Positions 33,366 to 43,300 of a DNA stretch of 64,000 nt are shown piece by piece; position 1 is the stretch's first letter; each line of letters starts with the position of its first letter. Made by a program: the position numbers and the translations under genes. Below the pieces are notes generated by a model. It was given only the letters and a program-made list of their open reading frames with translations, was not told the origin of the DNA and ran no database searches. This DNA is from Bacteroides sedimenti (GTDB lineage: Bacteria; Bacteroidota; Bacteroidia; Bacteroidales; Bacteroidaceae): NCBI RefSeq assembly GCF_040365225.1, contig NZ_AP028055.1, forward strand, positions 2,108,001-2,172,000, read 5' to 3'.

Positions 33366-34907
33366 TCAGTTTTGACCAAGTACGCCCTGCAATCCAACAA
33401 TGAGCTGCTTCAGAACATTCTCGTCTTTGTTTTTCATAAAAATGTTTATCACGCCTTTATTTTCGGTAACATTGTATGCTTCCATATAAGAAAATTTGGA
33501 GAGAATAGAGTGAACCATTTTTCCTTGTGAACCAAAGCGATCGAACGCACCGTTCACCAAGGGTAAATTCATTATATTTTCCATATCAAGGATGAAATAA
33601 CCTTTGGTTTTGTTACGTACAGCCTCATATCTGGCTCCAGCCATCGAACCTGCCACCTCTTTCCCGATGTTCTTATACAAATTCTCATCGTTAGTGAGAT
33701 AGAAATAGTTTCCACGCACTCCGAAATGAATGGGAGAAGGGAACATTGCACTCTTAACCAAATATTCGTTTTTACCAGATGAGGATATTGTCATTCCAAC
33801 CTGATCGAAATCACTCTTGAAAGCATATAATATTCCGGCCGCGGCAGGATCTGTTACCTCTGCATAAGCCAGGAAAGAAGGAATTCCCTTTTCGCTGAAA
33901 GAAGAGATTGCCATAGACACATCGCCGTTCAATGCTGTAATGCTCTTTTTCAGATCGAGTCCCGGCGTGAAACGGGAACTTTGCACCATGTTTTTGAACT
34001 CCTGACTACTGCTCAACACCTTATACAATCGATCTCCTTTTACACTTGCAGTTAAGAACATCAGCGAAGAAGAAGGGAAGCGATTCAGGAAAGCCTGCTT
34101 AATATATCCGCTCATTTCAGACTGTTTCTTTATATAAGCCATCAATGAATCGTTTTCGGTATAATATTCGCAATCGGCGGCTATCTTTCCATTTTCGAAA
34201 TTTACAGCAACAATGGTCATCAAATCTCGCATATCGGTACCTTCGGGAAGCCCCATCTTCATGGAAAGAGAAGTTATATCAGGCATTGAGGCAAAAGAGT
34301 AAAACATTCCGATGTCGCTCTTCTTAGCAACCATTTTCTGAAAACCTTTATTGGAAGAGATGCCCACATTTTCACTCTGCGTCATCAGTTTTTCGACATG
34401 CTCTTTCACAGGAAGCGAACGGGCATTGGTTGTTTTAAGCAAAAGCAGCGAGCTATTATCAAATGCGCAGATTCCATACCCGTGAAGCACTGTCCAGCTA
34501 TAGCTAGTTCCTTTTTCAAGCGGATCGCACATACCGTCGGCCTGCATCAGTTTAATGGCATCTTCCAGATCACTCTTGTCAGTTACCCTCAAAACCAATC
34601 CTGGCTCCTTCTCACTGGTCATAAAAAAATAAGCATTATCTTTTATGGAAAGACCAGCTTTCGAAGGATTCTGAATCAGTCTGGCCAGCTTCTGATTGTT
34701 CATGGATGCCGTCATCTGCTTTATTATGGATTCTTTGCCATCCAGTAATCCACCTTTGGTAATGATAGATTGAACATTCAGAGAGACCACTACCGGAGAA
34801 TTTGATGGGATGACCCGGGAGTATTCTTTATCCTTGGAACATGAGCCCAGCAACAGCACTGCCAACATCAGCACTGATAAACGGAAAAAAAACTTTTGTG
34901 TATTCAT
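33366..34907 (-). CDS. DUF4836-family lipoprotein
   Basis: A 513-residue protein with a lipoprotein signal (hydrophobic core, then LLGSC with Cys about residue 23). The mature protein matches my recollection of DUF4836, a Bacteroidetes family of large soluble lipoproteins: VIPSNSPVVVSLNVQSII near the start, repeated FDQVGM/ENGKI-type segments. It is likely anchored in the outer membrane. It sits between rsmE (16 bp) and the ABC ATPase (19 bp) in one operon. A link to the transporter is possible but unproven. Confidence 0.85.
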   Translation of the reverse strand: MNTQKFFFRLSVLMLAVLLLGSCSKDKEYSRVIPSNSPVVVSLNVQSIITKGGLLDGKESIIKQMTASMNNQKLARLIQNPSKAGLSIKDNAYFFMTSEKEPGLVLRVTDKSDLEDAIKLMQADGMCDPLEKGTSYSWTVLHGYGICAFDNSSLLLLKTTNARSLPVKEHVEKLMTQSENVGISSNKGFQKMVAKKSDIGMFYSFASMPDITSLSMKMGLPEGTDMRDLMTIVAVNFENGKIAADCEYYTENDSLMAYIKKQSEMSGYIKQAFLNRFPSSSLMFLTASVKGDRLYKVLSSSQEFKNMVQSSRFTPGLDLKKSITALNGDVSMAISSFSEKGIPSFLAYAEVTDPAAAGILYAFKSDFDQVGMTISSSGKNEYLVKSAMFPSPIHFGVRGNYFYLTNDENLYKNIGKEVAGSMAGARYEAVRNKTKGYFILDMENIMNLPLVNGAFDRFGSQGKMVHSILSKFSYMEAYNVTENKGVINIFMKNKDENVLKQLIVGLQGVLGQN

Positions 34908-34923
34908 CTGTATTTAAAATAAG

Positions 34924-35622
34924 TTATTGATTCATGAGATTCAGAGTGTGACAAGCCACCAGCGCGGCGGTTTCGGTACGAAGACGCGACTTTCCGAGGC
35001 TGATGGGCTGAAATCCCCTGGCGATTGCCTTTTCTACTTCTTCGGGACTGAAGTCACCTTCAGGGCCAATCATCACCAGGGCATCTTCTCCTTTTCTAAG
35101 AACATCTTTGAGCAAGGGTTTTTCGCCCTCGTAGCAATGTGCAATAAATTTCTGGCCTGGAAAATCATGCGCTATGAAACGTTCAAAATCAGTCATTTCG
35201 TTAAGTACGGGAAGCGTTGCCTTTAATGACTGCTTTATAGCGGAAACCAGAATTTTTTCTATTCTTTCATTTTTAATGACCTTTCGCTCAGAGAAACGGC
35301 AGTTAAGGAAGGTAAGCTCGTCGAAACCGATCTCTGTGGCTTTTTCTGCAAACCATTCGTTGCGATCCATGTTCTTGGTGGGTGCCATGGCTATGTGCAA
35401 ATGACACGCCCAGGGCTTTTCCTGTGGAATTGTTTCCAGAATGGAGACAAAGCATTTTTTTCCGGTTGTCATGCTGATTTCTGCTTTGTAGAAAGAACCA
35501 TGACCATCGGTCAGCATAATTTCATCACCTTGAGAGAGACGAAGAACACGTAAACAATGTTGGGCCTCCTCATCGGGAAGTTCATTCTTTGTTAAAATTT
35601 CGGGAGTATAAAAAACATGCAT
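34924..35622 (-). CDS. rsmE: 16S rRNA (uracil(1498)-N(3))-methyltransferase
   Basis: A 232-residue SPOUT-class methyltransferase. It has an N-terminal PUA-like domain (HCLRVLRLSQGDEIMLTDGHG) and a C-terminal knotted SAM-binding domain with MIGPEGDFSPEEVEKA and ISLGKSRLRTETAAL, the two RsmE signatures. It methylates U1498 of 16S rRNA. Length is normal. It lies 19 bp after the bifunctional nuclease gene in the operon. Confidence 0.95.
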   Translation of the reverse strand: MHVFYTPEILTKNELPDEEAQHCLRVLRLSQGDEIMLTDGHGSFYKAEISMTTGKKCFVSILETIPQEKPWACHLHIAMAPTKNMDRNEWFAEKATEIGFDELTFLNCRFSERKVIKNERIEKILVSAIKQSLKATLPVLNEMTDFERFIAHDFPGQKFIAHCYEGEKPLLKDVLRKGEDALVMIGPEGDFSPEEVEKAIARGFQPISLGKSRLRTETAALVACHTLNLMNQ

Positions 35623-35641
35623 TTTATTTTGTTCTGTAATC

Positions 35642-36211
35642 TTAAATGTTATTCGAATTCTTTTCCTGCTCTCTGCGCTTTATTTCATCGCGAAGTGCAG
35701 ATGCCAGCTCGTAGTTCTCATCCTTGACAGCCTGTGCCAGAGACTCTTTTAACATATCGAGCGTATCTACATTTTCATGTACACTCTCCAGCGGTTCAGG
35801 TTCTGGAATATATCCTTCCGAGTCCATTATCTCGACGGTTGTATAAATAGGACATCCGAAACGAAGGGCCAGTGCAATGGCATCGGATGTTCTGGAATCA
35901 ATCTTAAACTCCTCACCTTCGTGCTCAAAGTAAAGATAAGAATAAAATATCCCTTCTCTTACTTTATAAATAAATACCTGCTGAAGCTTTGTGTGAAGAT
36001 GATCTGAAAAGGTAACGAACAGGTCGTGTGTAAAAGGACGGGGGGCGGCAAGTCCTTTCAGTTTGAATGCTATAACCTGCGCTTCAATAGAACCAATAAT
36101 GATTGGCAGCTGACGAGGGCCTCCCACCTCTTCCAGCACCAGCGCGAAAGCATTTGCCTGCAACTGACTGTTGGAAACATTAAGCACGCGAAGTTCTACT
36201 TTATTATCCAC
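35642..36211 (-). CDS. Bifunctional nuclease family protein (DUF151) with UVR motif
   Basis: A roughly 189-residue protein. The DUF151/BFN domain (about 1-130) includes LPIIIGSIEAQVIAF and IDSRTSDAIALALRF, and a UvrB/UvrC-type motif (about 145-180, LAQAVKDENYELASALRDEI) follows. BFN proteins have been reported as DNA/RNA nucleases or transcription antiterminators. An ATG at 36250 is in frame, but a TATATTTG -7 box lies at 36238-36245. The GTG at 36211 is therefore the likely start, giving MDNKVELRVLNVS, which agrees with relatives I recall. It heads a five-gene operon. Confidence 0.9.
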   Translation of the reverse strand: MDNKVELRVLNVSNSQLQANAFALVLEEVGGPRQLPIIIGSIEAQVIAFKLKGLAAPRPFTHDLFVTFSDHLHTKLQQVFIYKVREGIFYSYLYFEHEGEEFKIDSRTSDAIALALRFGCPIYTTVEIMDSEGYIPEPEPLESVHENVDTLDMLKESLAQAVKDENYELASALRDEIKRREQEKNSNNI

Positions 36212-36237
36212 GTTGATTGTAATTTTAGATTGTGGAA

Positions 36238-36245
36238 CAAATATA
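36238..36245 (-). promoter_or_regulatory. -7 box of the bifunctional nuclease operon (decides the start)
   Basis: The plus-strand CAAATATA reads TATATTTG on the minus strand. Transcription would begin near 36231, upstream of the GTG at 36211 but downstream of the in-frame ATG at 36250. Confidence 0.5.
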
Positions 36246-36285
36246 GACAAAATTTTTGGATGAAATACCGATGACAGTTAATTAT

Positions 36286-36312
36286 AAAAAAAAAGGCTGT
36301 CTCCCGACAACC
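36286..36312 (-). terminator. Intrinsic terminator after rlmI
   Basis: On the minus strand GGTTGTC and GACAGCC form a stem with a short loop (36295-36312), followed by nine T (plus-strand A 36286-36294). Confidence 0.85.
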
Positions 36313-36457
36313 CAATCTTTGTTAACCTTAAATCTAATACCATGAAAAACTGATGCAAATATATGATATTTATGTTATACAACATATATCATTGTAAGAT
36401 AAGCCTCATTATTTAACACAGTTTTGCATATTGTTTCAGATTTTATATCGTAAGAGA

Positions 36458-37642
36458 TTATTCCACATAGAGAACAAGGCCTTTCAGGTACTCACCTTCC
36501 GGATGGTAAATATTTACTGGATGATCGGCTGGCTGAGTAAGCTGATGCAGAATTCTCACATTTCTACCCGACATAGCCGCAGCTGTAAAGACAGCAGTAC
36601 GGAAATTGTCTTTGGTTACTACCTGAGAACATGAGAAGGTAAAGAGAATTCCACCTGGTTTAATCTTTTCGAATGCTTTGGCATTTAGCTTCCGGTAACC
36701 TTGCAATGCATTTCGAAGCGCATCTTTATGCTTGGCAAAAGCCGGTGGATCGAGAATGATCAAATCGTACTGATCACCCATCCGATCGAGATACTTGAAT
36801 GCATCTTCTGCATATGCTGTATGACGAGGATCGCCCGGGAAATTAAGTTCTACATTTTTATTGGTCAAATCAATCGCTTTGGCCGAACTATCGACAGAAT
36901 GAACCTGAGTGGCTCCTCCACGCATGGCATAGAAAGAAAAACCTCCTGTGTAACAAAACATATTCAATACGGAACGTCCCTTGGCATATCGCTCAAGCAA
37001 AGAGCGGTTTTCACGCTGATCCACAAAGAATCCGGTCTTTTGTCCTTTGAGCCAGTCCACATGAAACTTCAAACCATATTCCAAAGCAACATTATCAGAG
37101 CTACCCCCTTTGATAAATCCGTTTTCCTGTCCCAGGTCGGCCTTAAAAGGCAGGGTGGTTTCCGATTTATAGTAGATATTCTCAATGGCACCATCCATAA
37201 CACGAGAAAGTGCCTCGGCTATTTCTGAACGGTAAACGTGCATGCCAACAGAATGAGCCTGCATTACCGCTGTGTGGGCATAAATATCGATTATCAACCC
37301 GGGAAGACTATCTCCTTCACCGTGTACAAGACGGTAGGTGTTGTTGGTGGGATTACCGGCTAGCCCTATGCTTTTACGTAAATCATATGCTATCTGTAGT
37401 TTACGAACCCAGAAATCCAAATTCACTTTTTCCTCTTTAAACGAGAGAACGCGTACAGCAATACTGCCCACCTGGAAATGCCCCAGGGCTATAAACTCTT
37501 TTTTGGAAGTATATACATCCACTATTTCACCTTCTTCGGGTTCTCCTTCGAAATGATGAATTGCTCCTGAGAAAATCCAGGGATGGAAACGCTTCAAAGA
37601 TTCCTCTTTCCCTGCTTTCAGATAAACTCTTTTGTATGTCAT
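36458..37642 (-). CDS. rlmI: Class I SAM-dependent rRNA methyltransferase, RlmI-type
   Basis: A 394-residue enzyme with an N-terminal PUA domain (about 1-75: AGKEESLKRFHPWIFSGAI) and a middle linker domain. The C-terminal Rossmann methyltransferase has LNMFCYTGGFSFYAM (motif I), a DLIILDPPAFAKHKDAL catalytic loop (motif IV) and SCSQVV with the catalytic Cys. RlmI makes m5C1962 in 23S rRNA. The gene begins 4 bp after the exonuclease gene and ends its operon. Confidence 0.92.
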   Translation of the reverse strand: MTYKRVYLKAGKEESLKRFHPWIFSGAIHHFEGEPEEGEIVDVYTSKKEFIALGHFQVGSIAVRVLSFKEEKVNLDFWVRKLQIAYDLRKSIGLAGNPTNNTYRLVHGEGDSLPGLIIDIYAHTAVMQAHSVGMHVYRSEIAEALSRVMDGAIENIYYKSETTLPFKADLGQENGFIKGGSSDNVALEYGLKFHVDWLKGQKTGFFVDQRENRSLLERYAKGRSVLNMFCYTGGFSFYAMRGGATQVHSVDSSAKAIDLTNKNVELNFPGDPRHTAYAEDAFKYLDRMGDQYDLIILDPPAFAKHKDALRNALQGYRKLNAKAFEKIKPGGILFTFSCSQVVTKDNFRTAVFTAAAMSGRNVRILHQLTQPADHPVNIYHPEGEYLKGLVLYVE

Positions 37643-37646
37643 TTAT

Positions 37647-38282
37647 TTATTCTTTTTCTTCAATCTCTGGTTCAACAACCTCTTCTTTTTCATAATTACC
37701 TGTCTTGTGCAGTTCCTGAAGCAAATTGTAGATCTGCAAACAAGTCCACGCATCGGTGGCTGCATACTGTTGCTGAGACGGACTAAGAGTTTCAGCTTCC
37801 CAGTTGGACAGACGCTGTGATTTGGAAATTTTATACCCGAAGAGGATTGCATAAATTTTTTGCAGACTTTTATCCTGAATACCGAACGGCTTGACAAACT
37901 CTTGCAGCTCGATACAACTCTGTTCTTTAAAAGGTGCCCGTCGGCGCAATGCCATGAAATCGTCTTTAAGAGATAGTCCAACTTTTACAATATCTGGATT
38001 TTCAAGAAGTCTGATCAATGCCTTTGGAAATCCCATCAGGTTAAGTCGAAAGAGGAAGCAATGCCCCCCTGTTGCAATTTGGAGCAATGAAACCTTATGG
38101 ATCTGCCCTTTAACGAAAGAGGGTCGGGTTTCACTATCTATACCCACCACAGGATACTGACTCAGGAATTCAACTGCCCGCTCGGCATCCTTATCTGTAC
38201 AAATTGTAATAATCTTGCCTTCGAAGGTAGCCTTCGGCATGTTTGATATATCGTCTTTCGTTATTGTTCTTCTTACAATCAT
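37647..38282 (-). CDS. 3'-5' exonuclease, RNase D/WRN-like DEDD family
   Basis: A 211-residue protein with a single DEDDy exonuclease domain. VVGIDSETRPSF near residues 45-56 gives the D-x-E pair, VKVGLSLKDDFMAL near 95-108 the second Asp, and LSPSQQQYAATDAW near 165-178 the Y-x-x-x-D motif. There is no HRDC domain, so it resembles the short Bacteroidetes 3'-5' exonucleases rather than full RNase D. It ends in an acidic tail. It overlaps the DUF5063 gene by 4 bp and lies 4 bp before rlmI. Confidence 0.92.
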   Translation of the reverse strand: MIVRRTITKDDISNMPKATFEGKIITICTDKDAERAVEFLSQYPVVGIDSETRPSFVKGQIHKVSLLQIATGGHCFLFRLNLMGFPKALIRLLENPDIVKVGLSLKDDFMALRRRAPFKEQSCIELQEFVKPFGIQDKSLQKIYAILFGYKISKSQRLSNWEAETLSPSQQQYAATDAWTCLQIYNLLQELHKTGNYEKEEVVEPEIEEKE

Positions 38283-38854
38283 AATTCTTCATCCCTCAAA
38301 TCGTCATCTCTCTCCTCTTCTTCTTCATCATCAGCATTATCTGCATTATATTTAGCGTCGTGCAGGGCTCTTAATGTATTGACAAGCTTTTGCCCCCAAT
38401 ACATTCGAAAATTTTCCTGGCATATAGCCAACGAGTCATGCATGGTTTCGTTCAAACCAAGCTGGAAGACAAAAATAAAGTCTTTCAGGTCCTGATAAAT
38501 ATCTGTCAGGTCTTCCGATATACATTTCTTTATGGGCGTATCACTATATGCCATTTCCGGAAGAAACACTTCCAGATAATCGTCCTTCTCTCTCAGGACT
38601 GAAGCAATATTCATTCGCATCAGTTCATAGATTTCTTCAGTGACATAAGTCTCAGGCGCTTCATCTCCCATCATCTCACAAGGAGGCAGCAGAGAAGCTT
38701 TGAGATAAAGGAGAGGTAATATTTTCAACGTGGTATCAACAAAGGAACTTCGCCGGGCATTTTCTGAACGCTCCAGAAAAGCACAGAATTCGGCTGCCAC
38801 GGTTACAAATTCCACAACATCCCTGCTAAATATCACTTCATGATTTTTTTCCAT
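38279..38854 (-). CDS. DUF5063-family protein
   Basis: A roughly 191-residue soluble, helical protein (EKNHEVIFSRDVVEFVTVAAEFCAF... start) with a strongly acidic Glu/Asp-rich tail. It matches the Bacteroidetes DUF5063 family from memory; the function is unknown. The frame is open to 38914, but a TAACTTTG -7 box at 38875-38882 makes the ATG at 38854 the likely start. It is the first gene of the DUF5063-exonuclease-rlmI operon. Confidence 0.83.
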   Translation of the reverse strand: MEKNHEVIFSRDVVEFVTVAAEFCAFLERSENARRSSFVDTTLKILPLLYLKASLLPPCEMMGDEAPETYVTEEIYELMRMNIASVLREKDDYLEVFLPEMAYSDTPIKKCISEDLTDIYQDLKDFIFVFQLGLNETMHDSLAICQENFRMYWGQKLVNTLRALHDAKYNADNADDEEEEERDDDLRDEEL

Positions 38855-39174
38855 ACTATATTTCAATTGAGGCGCAAAGTTAACAAAAAAAGAGGGAATG
38901 TAACTGCAAATCAATGTATTTTAACTCGAAGTATACAGAGTTGCATTGTTTACAACAAAAGATACGCCAATGACTAAAAACAAGATTATAAAAGAACATT
39001 CTGTTATAAATAGCTGATTTCGCATAATATATACATTAATTTTGCACAAAAACAAGATCTTCTCACACACAAAGAAGAGCAATATTTCCGGGGATATTTT
39101 TTATCAAATTCATAGTCAAAGCAAATGTTATTTTATTATTTTTGCAGAATCAAACATAAAAAGCAATATTCTTC
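38855..39174. promoter_or_regulatory. Divergent promoter region between DUF5063 gene and ftsK
   Basis: This 320-bp gene-free stretch holds the minus-strand -7 box TAACTTTG (38875-38882) for the DUF5063 operon and the plus-strand -7 box TATTTTTG (39137-39144) for ftsK. I see no other clear feature. Confidence 0.5.
39137..39144 (+). promoter_or_regulatory. -7 box upstream of ftsK
   Basis: TATTTTTG matches TAnnTTTG, 31 bp before the start codon. Confidence 0.5.
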
Positions 39175-41649
39175 ATGGCAAAGAAAAAAACAGATAAGAG
39201 CCCGGTTTCAGAACCGGTTTCATCCAATAAAATTACTCAAACCCTTAGAAACGAAACCTTTCATTTTGTAACAGGGTTGATGATGGTGATTTTTTCAGTC
39301 TACCTCTTGTTGGCCTTCACCTCTTTCTTCTTTACCGGAGCTGCAGACCAAAGTATATTGGACAGTCCGGATCCGGGACAGCTTGCATCGGTAAACAATC
39401 ACATCCGTAATTATGCAGGTTCCAGAGGTGCCCAGATAGCTAGTTATCTTATTAACGACTGCTTCGGAGTATCCTCCTATCTGATATTGCTATTTCTTTC
39501 TGTCTTCGGAATGAAACTAATGCGAGTACGTAACTTCAGACTCTGGAGATGGTTTATTGGCTGTTCGCTGTTATTAATCTGGCTATCGGTATTTTTCGGA
39601 TTTGCATTTATGGATTCTTATAAAGATAGTTTCATCTATCTGGGAGGTTTACATGGATACAATGTAAGCAACTGGCTGATCTCACAAATTGGATTTCCGG
39701 GTGTTTCACTTTTATTGCTGACAACAGCCATCTGCTTTCTGATATACCTTAGTGCACGAACCATTATTTATATCCGACGGTTATTGCAACTTAACTTCAG
39801 AGAGAAGAAAGAAAGAGTGGCCCCGGTCCCGGTAAATGAGGAAACGCCTCAGGATTTTACAAACCCCAAGCCCAAGACTGTCAACTTCAGCCTGGATCAA
39901 AGCTTTGAGCAAACGCCAGCTGCTCAGCAACCAGTAATTTCACAACCAATGGAGATATTTCCTCCTGTTGTTGAGAGTCCTGCAGAAGATTGGGTTAAAT
40001 CCAATCTGGGTAAAGAACCGGATGAAATGGATAATATTCACGAAGAAGCCGATGAGGAATCTGAAGATAATGAGCCGGAATTTAAGATTGAAACCGCCAG
40101 CTCGGATGATGATGAAACCTATGACGCTTCTACTCTGGGACAATACAACCCAAAGCTGGATCTGGAAAACTATCGTCACCCGTCTCTTGACTTAATGAAA
40201 CGGTACGACAACAATGAACCGGCCATTAACATGGAGGAACAGACAGCCAATAAAGATAAAATCATCGGCACTCTGAGAAGTTTCGGTATTGAAATCAGCT
40301 CAATCAAAGCAACGGTGGGTTCAACTGTTACCTTGTACGAAATTACCCCGGAAGCCGGGGTTAGAATCTCAAAAATCCGCGGATTAGAGGACGATATCGC
40401 CCTGAGCCTTTCGGCATTGGGCATCCGTATCATTGCACCGATTCCGGGAAAAGGAACTATTGGTATTGAAGTGCCAAATTCCAATCCCAAAATCGTTTCC
40501 ATGCATTCCATCATCTCCTCGAAGAAATTTCAGGAATCATCTTTCGAACTGCCGATTGCCTTTGGTAAGACTATTACCAACGACATCTTTATGGTGGACC
40601 TCTGCAAAATGCCCCACGTACTGGTTGCGGGTGCCACCGGTCAGGGTAAGTCAGTAGGACTGAATGCCATCATTACCTCTTTGCTTTATAAAAAACACCC
40701 GGCAGAACTGAAGTTTGTGCTGATTGACCCGAAAAAAGTGGAATTCAGTATCTACTCAACCATTGAGAGACATTTCCTTGCAAAACTTCCCGATGGAGAA
40801 GAGGCTATCATTACAGACTTTACCAAGGTGGTCCACACACTGAACTCCCTCTGCATTGAAATGGATACCCGGTACGACTTATTGAAGAAAGCTCACACCC
40901 GTAATATCAAGGAATACAACGAGAAATTCATTAACAGAAAACTGAATCCGGAAAAGGGACATAAGTTCATGCCGTATATCGTGGTGATTATCGACGAGTT
41001 TGGTGACCTGATCATGACCGCCGGTAAAGAGGTGGAACTTCCCATTGCCCGTATTGCCCAGCTGGCACGTGCCGTGGGTATTCACATGATTATTGCAACT
41101 CAGCGTCCTACTACCAATATCATCACAGGAACCATCAAGGCCAACTTCCCGGCCCGTGTTGCTTTCCGCGTTTCTTCGATGATGGACTCACGTACCATCC
41201 TCGACCGTCCGGGAGCCAACCAGCTGATAGGACGCGGAGATATGCTCTTCCTGCAGGGCAGTGATCCGGTTCGTGTACAATGTGCATTTGTTGACACACC
41301 TGAAGTTGAACAGATTACCAACTATATCTCTCGTCAGCAAGGATACACCACAGCATTCTATCTACCCGAATATGTGGGAGATGAACCGGATAACAGCATT
41401 GCCGATGTGGATATGAACCGCCTTGACCCAATGTTTGAGGATGCCGCCCGTCTGATTGTGATTCACCAGCAGGGTTCAACATCACTCATACAGCGCAAGT
41501 TCTCCATTGGATACAACCGTGCAGGGCGCATCATGGACCAGCTGGAAAAAGCCGGCATCGTAGGCCCATCAGAAGGCAGCAAGGCACGCCAAGTGATGTG
41601 TATCGATGAAAATGATCTTGAAATGAAGCTAAACAACCTGAGATCATAA
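39175..41649 (+). CDS. ftsK: FtsK/SpoIIIE-family DNA translocase
   Basis: An 824-residue protein with four N-terminal membrane helices (about 28-55, 95-117, 122-145 and 165-195), an acidic linker (about 200-340) and the motor. The alpha/beta motor domains include Walker A GATGQGKSVGLN (about 485-496) and Walker B IVVIIDEFGDLI. A C-terminal winged-helix gamma domain (about 755-820) ends IGYNRAGRIMDQLEKAGIVG. FtsK pumps DNA at the septum and activates XerCD at dif during division. It is followed by the LolA-like gene, probably in one operon. Confidence 0.97.
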   Translation: MAKKKTDKSPVSEPVSSNKITQTLRNETFHFVTGLMMVIFSVYLLLAFTSFFFTGAADQSILDSPDPGQLASVNNHIRNYAGSRGAQIASYLINDCFGVSSYLILLFLSVFGMKLMRVRNFRLWRWFIGCSLLLIWLSVFFGFAFMDSYKDSFIYLGGLHGYNVSNWLISQIGFPGVSLLLLTTAICFLIYLSARTIIYIRRLLQLNFREKKERVAPVPVNEETPQDFTNPKPKTVNFSLDQSFEQTPAAQQPVISQPMEIFPPVVESPAEDWVKSNLGKEPDEMDNIHEEADEESEDNEPEFKIETASSDDDETYDASTLGQYNPKLDLENYRHPSLDLMKRYDNNEPAINMEEQTANKDKIIGTLRSFGIEISSIKATVGSTVTLYEITPEAGVRISKIRGLEDDIALSLSALGIRIIAPIPGKGTIGIEVPNSNPKIVSMHSIISSKKFQESSFELPIAFGKTITNDIFMVDLCKMPHVLVAGATGQGKSVGLNAIITSLLYKKHPAELKFVLIDPKKVEFSIYSTIERHFLAKLPDGEEAIITDFTKVVHTLNSLCIEMDTRYDLLKKAHTRNIKEYNEKFINRKLNPEKGHKFMPYIVVIIDEFGDLIMTAGKEVELPIARIAQLARAVGIHMIIATQRPTTNIITGTIKANFPARVAFRVSSMMDSRTILDRPGANQLIGRGDMLFLQGSDPVRVQCAFVDTPEVEQITNYISRQQGYTTAFYLPEYVGDEPDNSIADVDMNRLDPMFEDAARLIVIHQQGSTSLIQRKFSIGYNRAGRIMDQLEKAGIVGPSEGSKARQVMCIDENDLEMKLNNLRS

Positions 41650-41691
41650 TTGATTTTTAAACAGATTATTCACTTTAAAAAGAGTAATAAA

Positions 41692-42303
41692 ATGAAAAAG
41701 TACATTCTTACCTTATTAATAAGTGTATTTATTCTGCCCGGTTTTGCCCAGAAAGATGCACAAGCTAAAAAGATTCTGGACCAGACCTCGGCTGCGTTTG
41801 CTAAAGCGGGAGGCATAAAAGCAACATTCAGTATCCGGACAGGAGGTGAACGCACCAATGGTGTGCTGCAACTGAAAAACAATAAATTCGTGCTGAATAC
41901 AAACGATGCCATTACCTGGTTTGATGGAAAAACCCAATGGAGCTATCTAAAACATAGCGATGAGGTAAATATCAGCAATCCATCACAGGAAGAGTTGCAA
42001 AGCATGAATCCGTACACAATGCTGAACATTTATAAAACAGGATTTAATTACAAATACAACGGCATGGTGGGCAATAATCACAAAATTACCCTGACTCCGT
42101 TAAATAAGAAGGAGGCAATTTCACGAATCACTCTGCTTATCTCGAAAAACAATTATCAGCCTCAACAGATAATAGTGGAACAACAAAATAACAAGAGTGA
42201 GATTATCATCACCGGTTATCAAACAAACCAATCATACTCTGAATCGTTGTTTAAGTTCAACAAGAAAAATTATCCGAATGCGGAAGTCATCGATTTAAGA
42301 TAA
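41692..42303 (+). CDS. LolA-like outer-membrane lipoprotein carrier protein
   Basis: A 203-residue periplasmic protein with a signal peptide (about 1-19, ending PGFAQ). The half-barrel LolA fold is indicated by FSIRTGGERTNGVLQLKNNKFVL-type strands and TWFDGKTQWSYL. It would ferry lipoproteins from the inner to the outer membrane. The ATG at 41692 is chosen because the upstream in-frame extension from 41650 lacks an ATG and would precede the signal peptide. It sits between ftsK and trxB. Confidence 0.85.
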   Translation: MKKYILTLLISVFILPGFAQKDAQAKKILDQTSAAFAKAGGIKATFSIRTGGERTNGVLQLKNNKFVLNTNDAITWFDGKTQWSYLKHSDEVNISNPSQEELQSMNPYTMLNIYKTGFNYKYNGMVGNNHKITLTPLNKKEAISRITLLISKNNYQPQQIIVEQQNNKSEIIITGYQTNQSYSESLFKFNKKNYPNAEVIDLR

Positions 42304-42317
42304 TAACAACAAAAAAT

Positions 42318-43265
42318 ATGGAAACAACAGAAAAAACAAGATGCCTGATCATCGGTTCCGGACCGGCAGGCTATACTGCTGCCATCTACGCAGGACGCGC
42401 CAACCTCTCTCCTATTCTTTATGAAGGGTTGCAACCGGGTGGCCAGCTCACTATAACTACCGACGTGGAAAACTTCCCGGGATATCCTGACGGAGTGGAT
42501 GGCAACCAGTTGATGGACGATCTGAAAAGACAGGCCGCTCGCTTTGGTGCAGACATTAGAAGCGGCATGGCTACAGCAGCCGACTTAAGTAAGGCTCCTT
42601 ATAAGATTACGATTGACGGAGAGAAAATTATCGAAGCACAGACCGTAATCATTGCAACCGGTGCCACCGCGAAATATTTGGGACTGGAAGATGAGAAGAA
42701 ATATGCCGGAATGGGCGTGAGTGCCTGTGCCACCTGCGACGGATTCTTTTACCGGAAAAAAGTGGTAGCTGTAGTGGGTGGAGGTGATACCGCCTGCGAA
42801 GAGTCAATCTATCTTGCCGGACTGGCAAGTAAGGTTTACCTCATTGTTAGGAAACCCTTCCTTCGTGCCTCAAAAATCATGCAGGAACGAGTACTGAACC
42901 ACGAAAAAATTGAAGTCTTATTCGAGCATAATGCTGTTGGCCTTTTTGGAGAAAACGGCGTAGAAGGTGTACACCTGGTAAAACGCATGGGCGAACCTGA
43001 CGAAGAACGTTATGATATTGCTATTGACGGTTTCTTCCTGGCAATTGGCCACAAACCCAACTCGGATATCTTTGCTCAATATCTGGATACTGATTCGGTA
43101 GGCTATATCATTACCGAAGGAAACAGTCCAAAAACCAAAGTCCCGGGAGTATTTGCAGCCGGTGATGTGGCTGACTCCACTTATCGTCAGGCAACGACTG
43201 CTGCTGGAAGCGGATGCAAGGCTGCTATCGAAGCCGAACGTTATCTGGCCGAGCACCAGCTCTAA
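42318..43265 (+). CDS. trxB: Thioredoxin reductase
   Basis: A 315-residue flavoenzyme that reduces thioredoxin with NADPH. The FAD-binding GSGPAGYTAAIYAGR is at residues 13-27. The redox-active motif CATC is near residues 137-140. The NADPH-binding VVGGGDTACEESIYL lies near 150-165, and the C-terminal GVFAAGDVAD completes the FAD site. The length is typical. It lies 14 bp after the lolA-like gene, and a strong terminator follows. Confidence 0.97.
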   Translation: METTEKTRCLIIGSGPAGYTAAIYAGRANLSPILYEGLQPGGQLTITTDVENFPGYPDGVDGNQLMDDLKRQAARFGADIRSGMATAADLSKAPYKITIDGEKIIEAQTVIIATGATAKYLGLEDEKKYAGMGVSACATCDGFFYRKKVVAVVGGGDTACEESIYLAGLASKVYLIVRKPFLRASKIMQERVLNHEKIEVLFEHNAVGLFGENGVEGVHLVKRMGEPDEERYDIAIDGFFLAIGHKPNSDIFAQYLDTDSVGYIITEGNSPKTKVPGVFAAGDVADSTYRQATTAAGSGCKAAIEAERYLAEHQL

Positions 43266-43300
43266 AGGAACTTTTATTTAGATTAATCTCACACATTTGG

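Noticed and set aside
36362..36396. Imperfect palindrome ATGATAT...ATATCAT downstream of rlmI
   Set aside because: Very AT-rich with bulges and between two operon ends; no promoter to control, so chance is likely.
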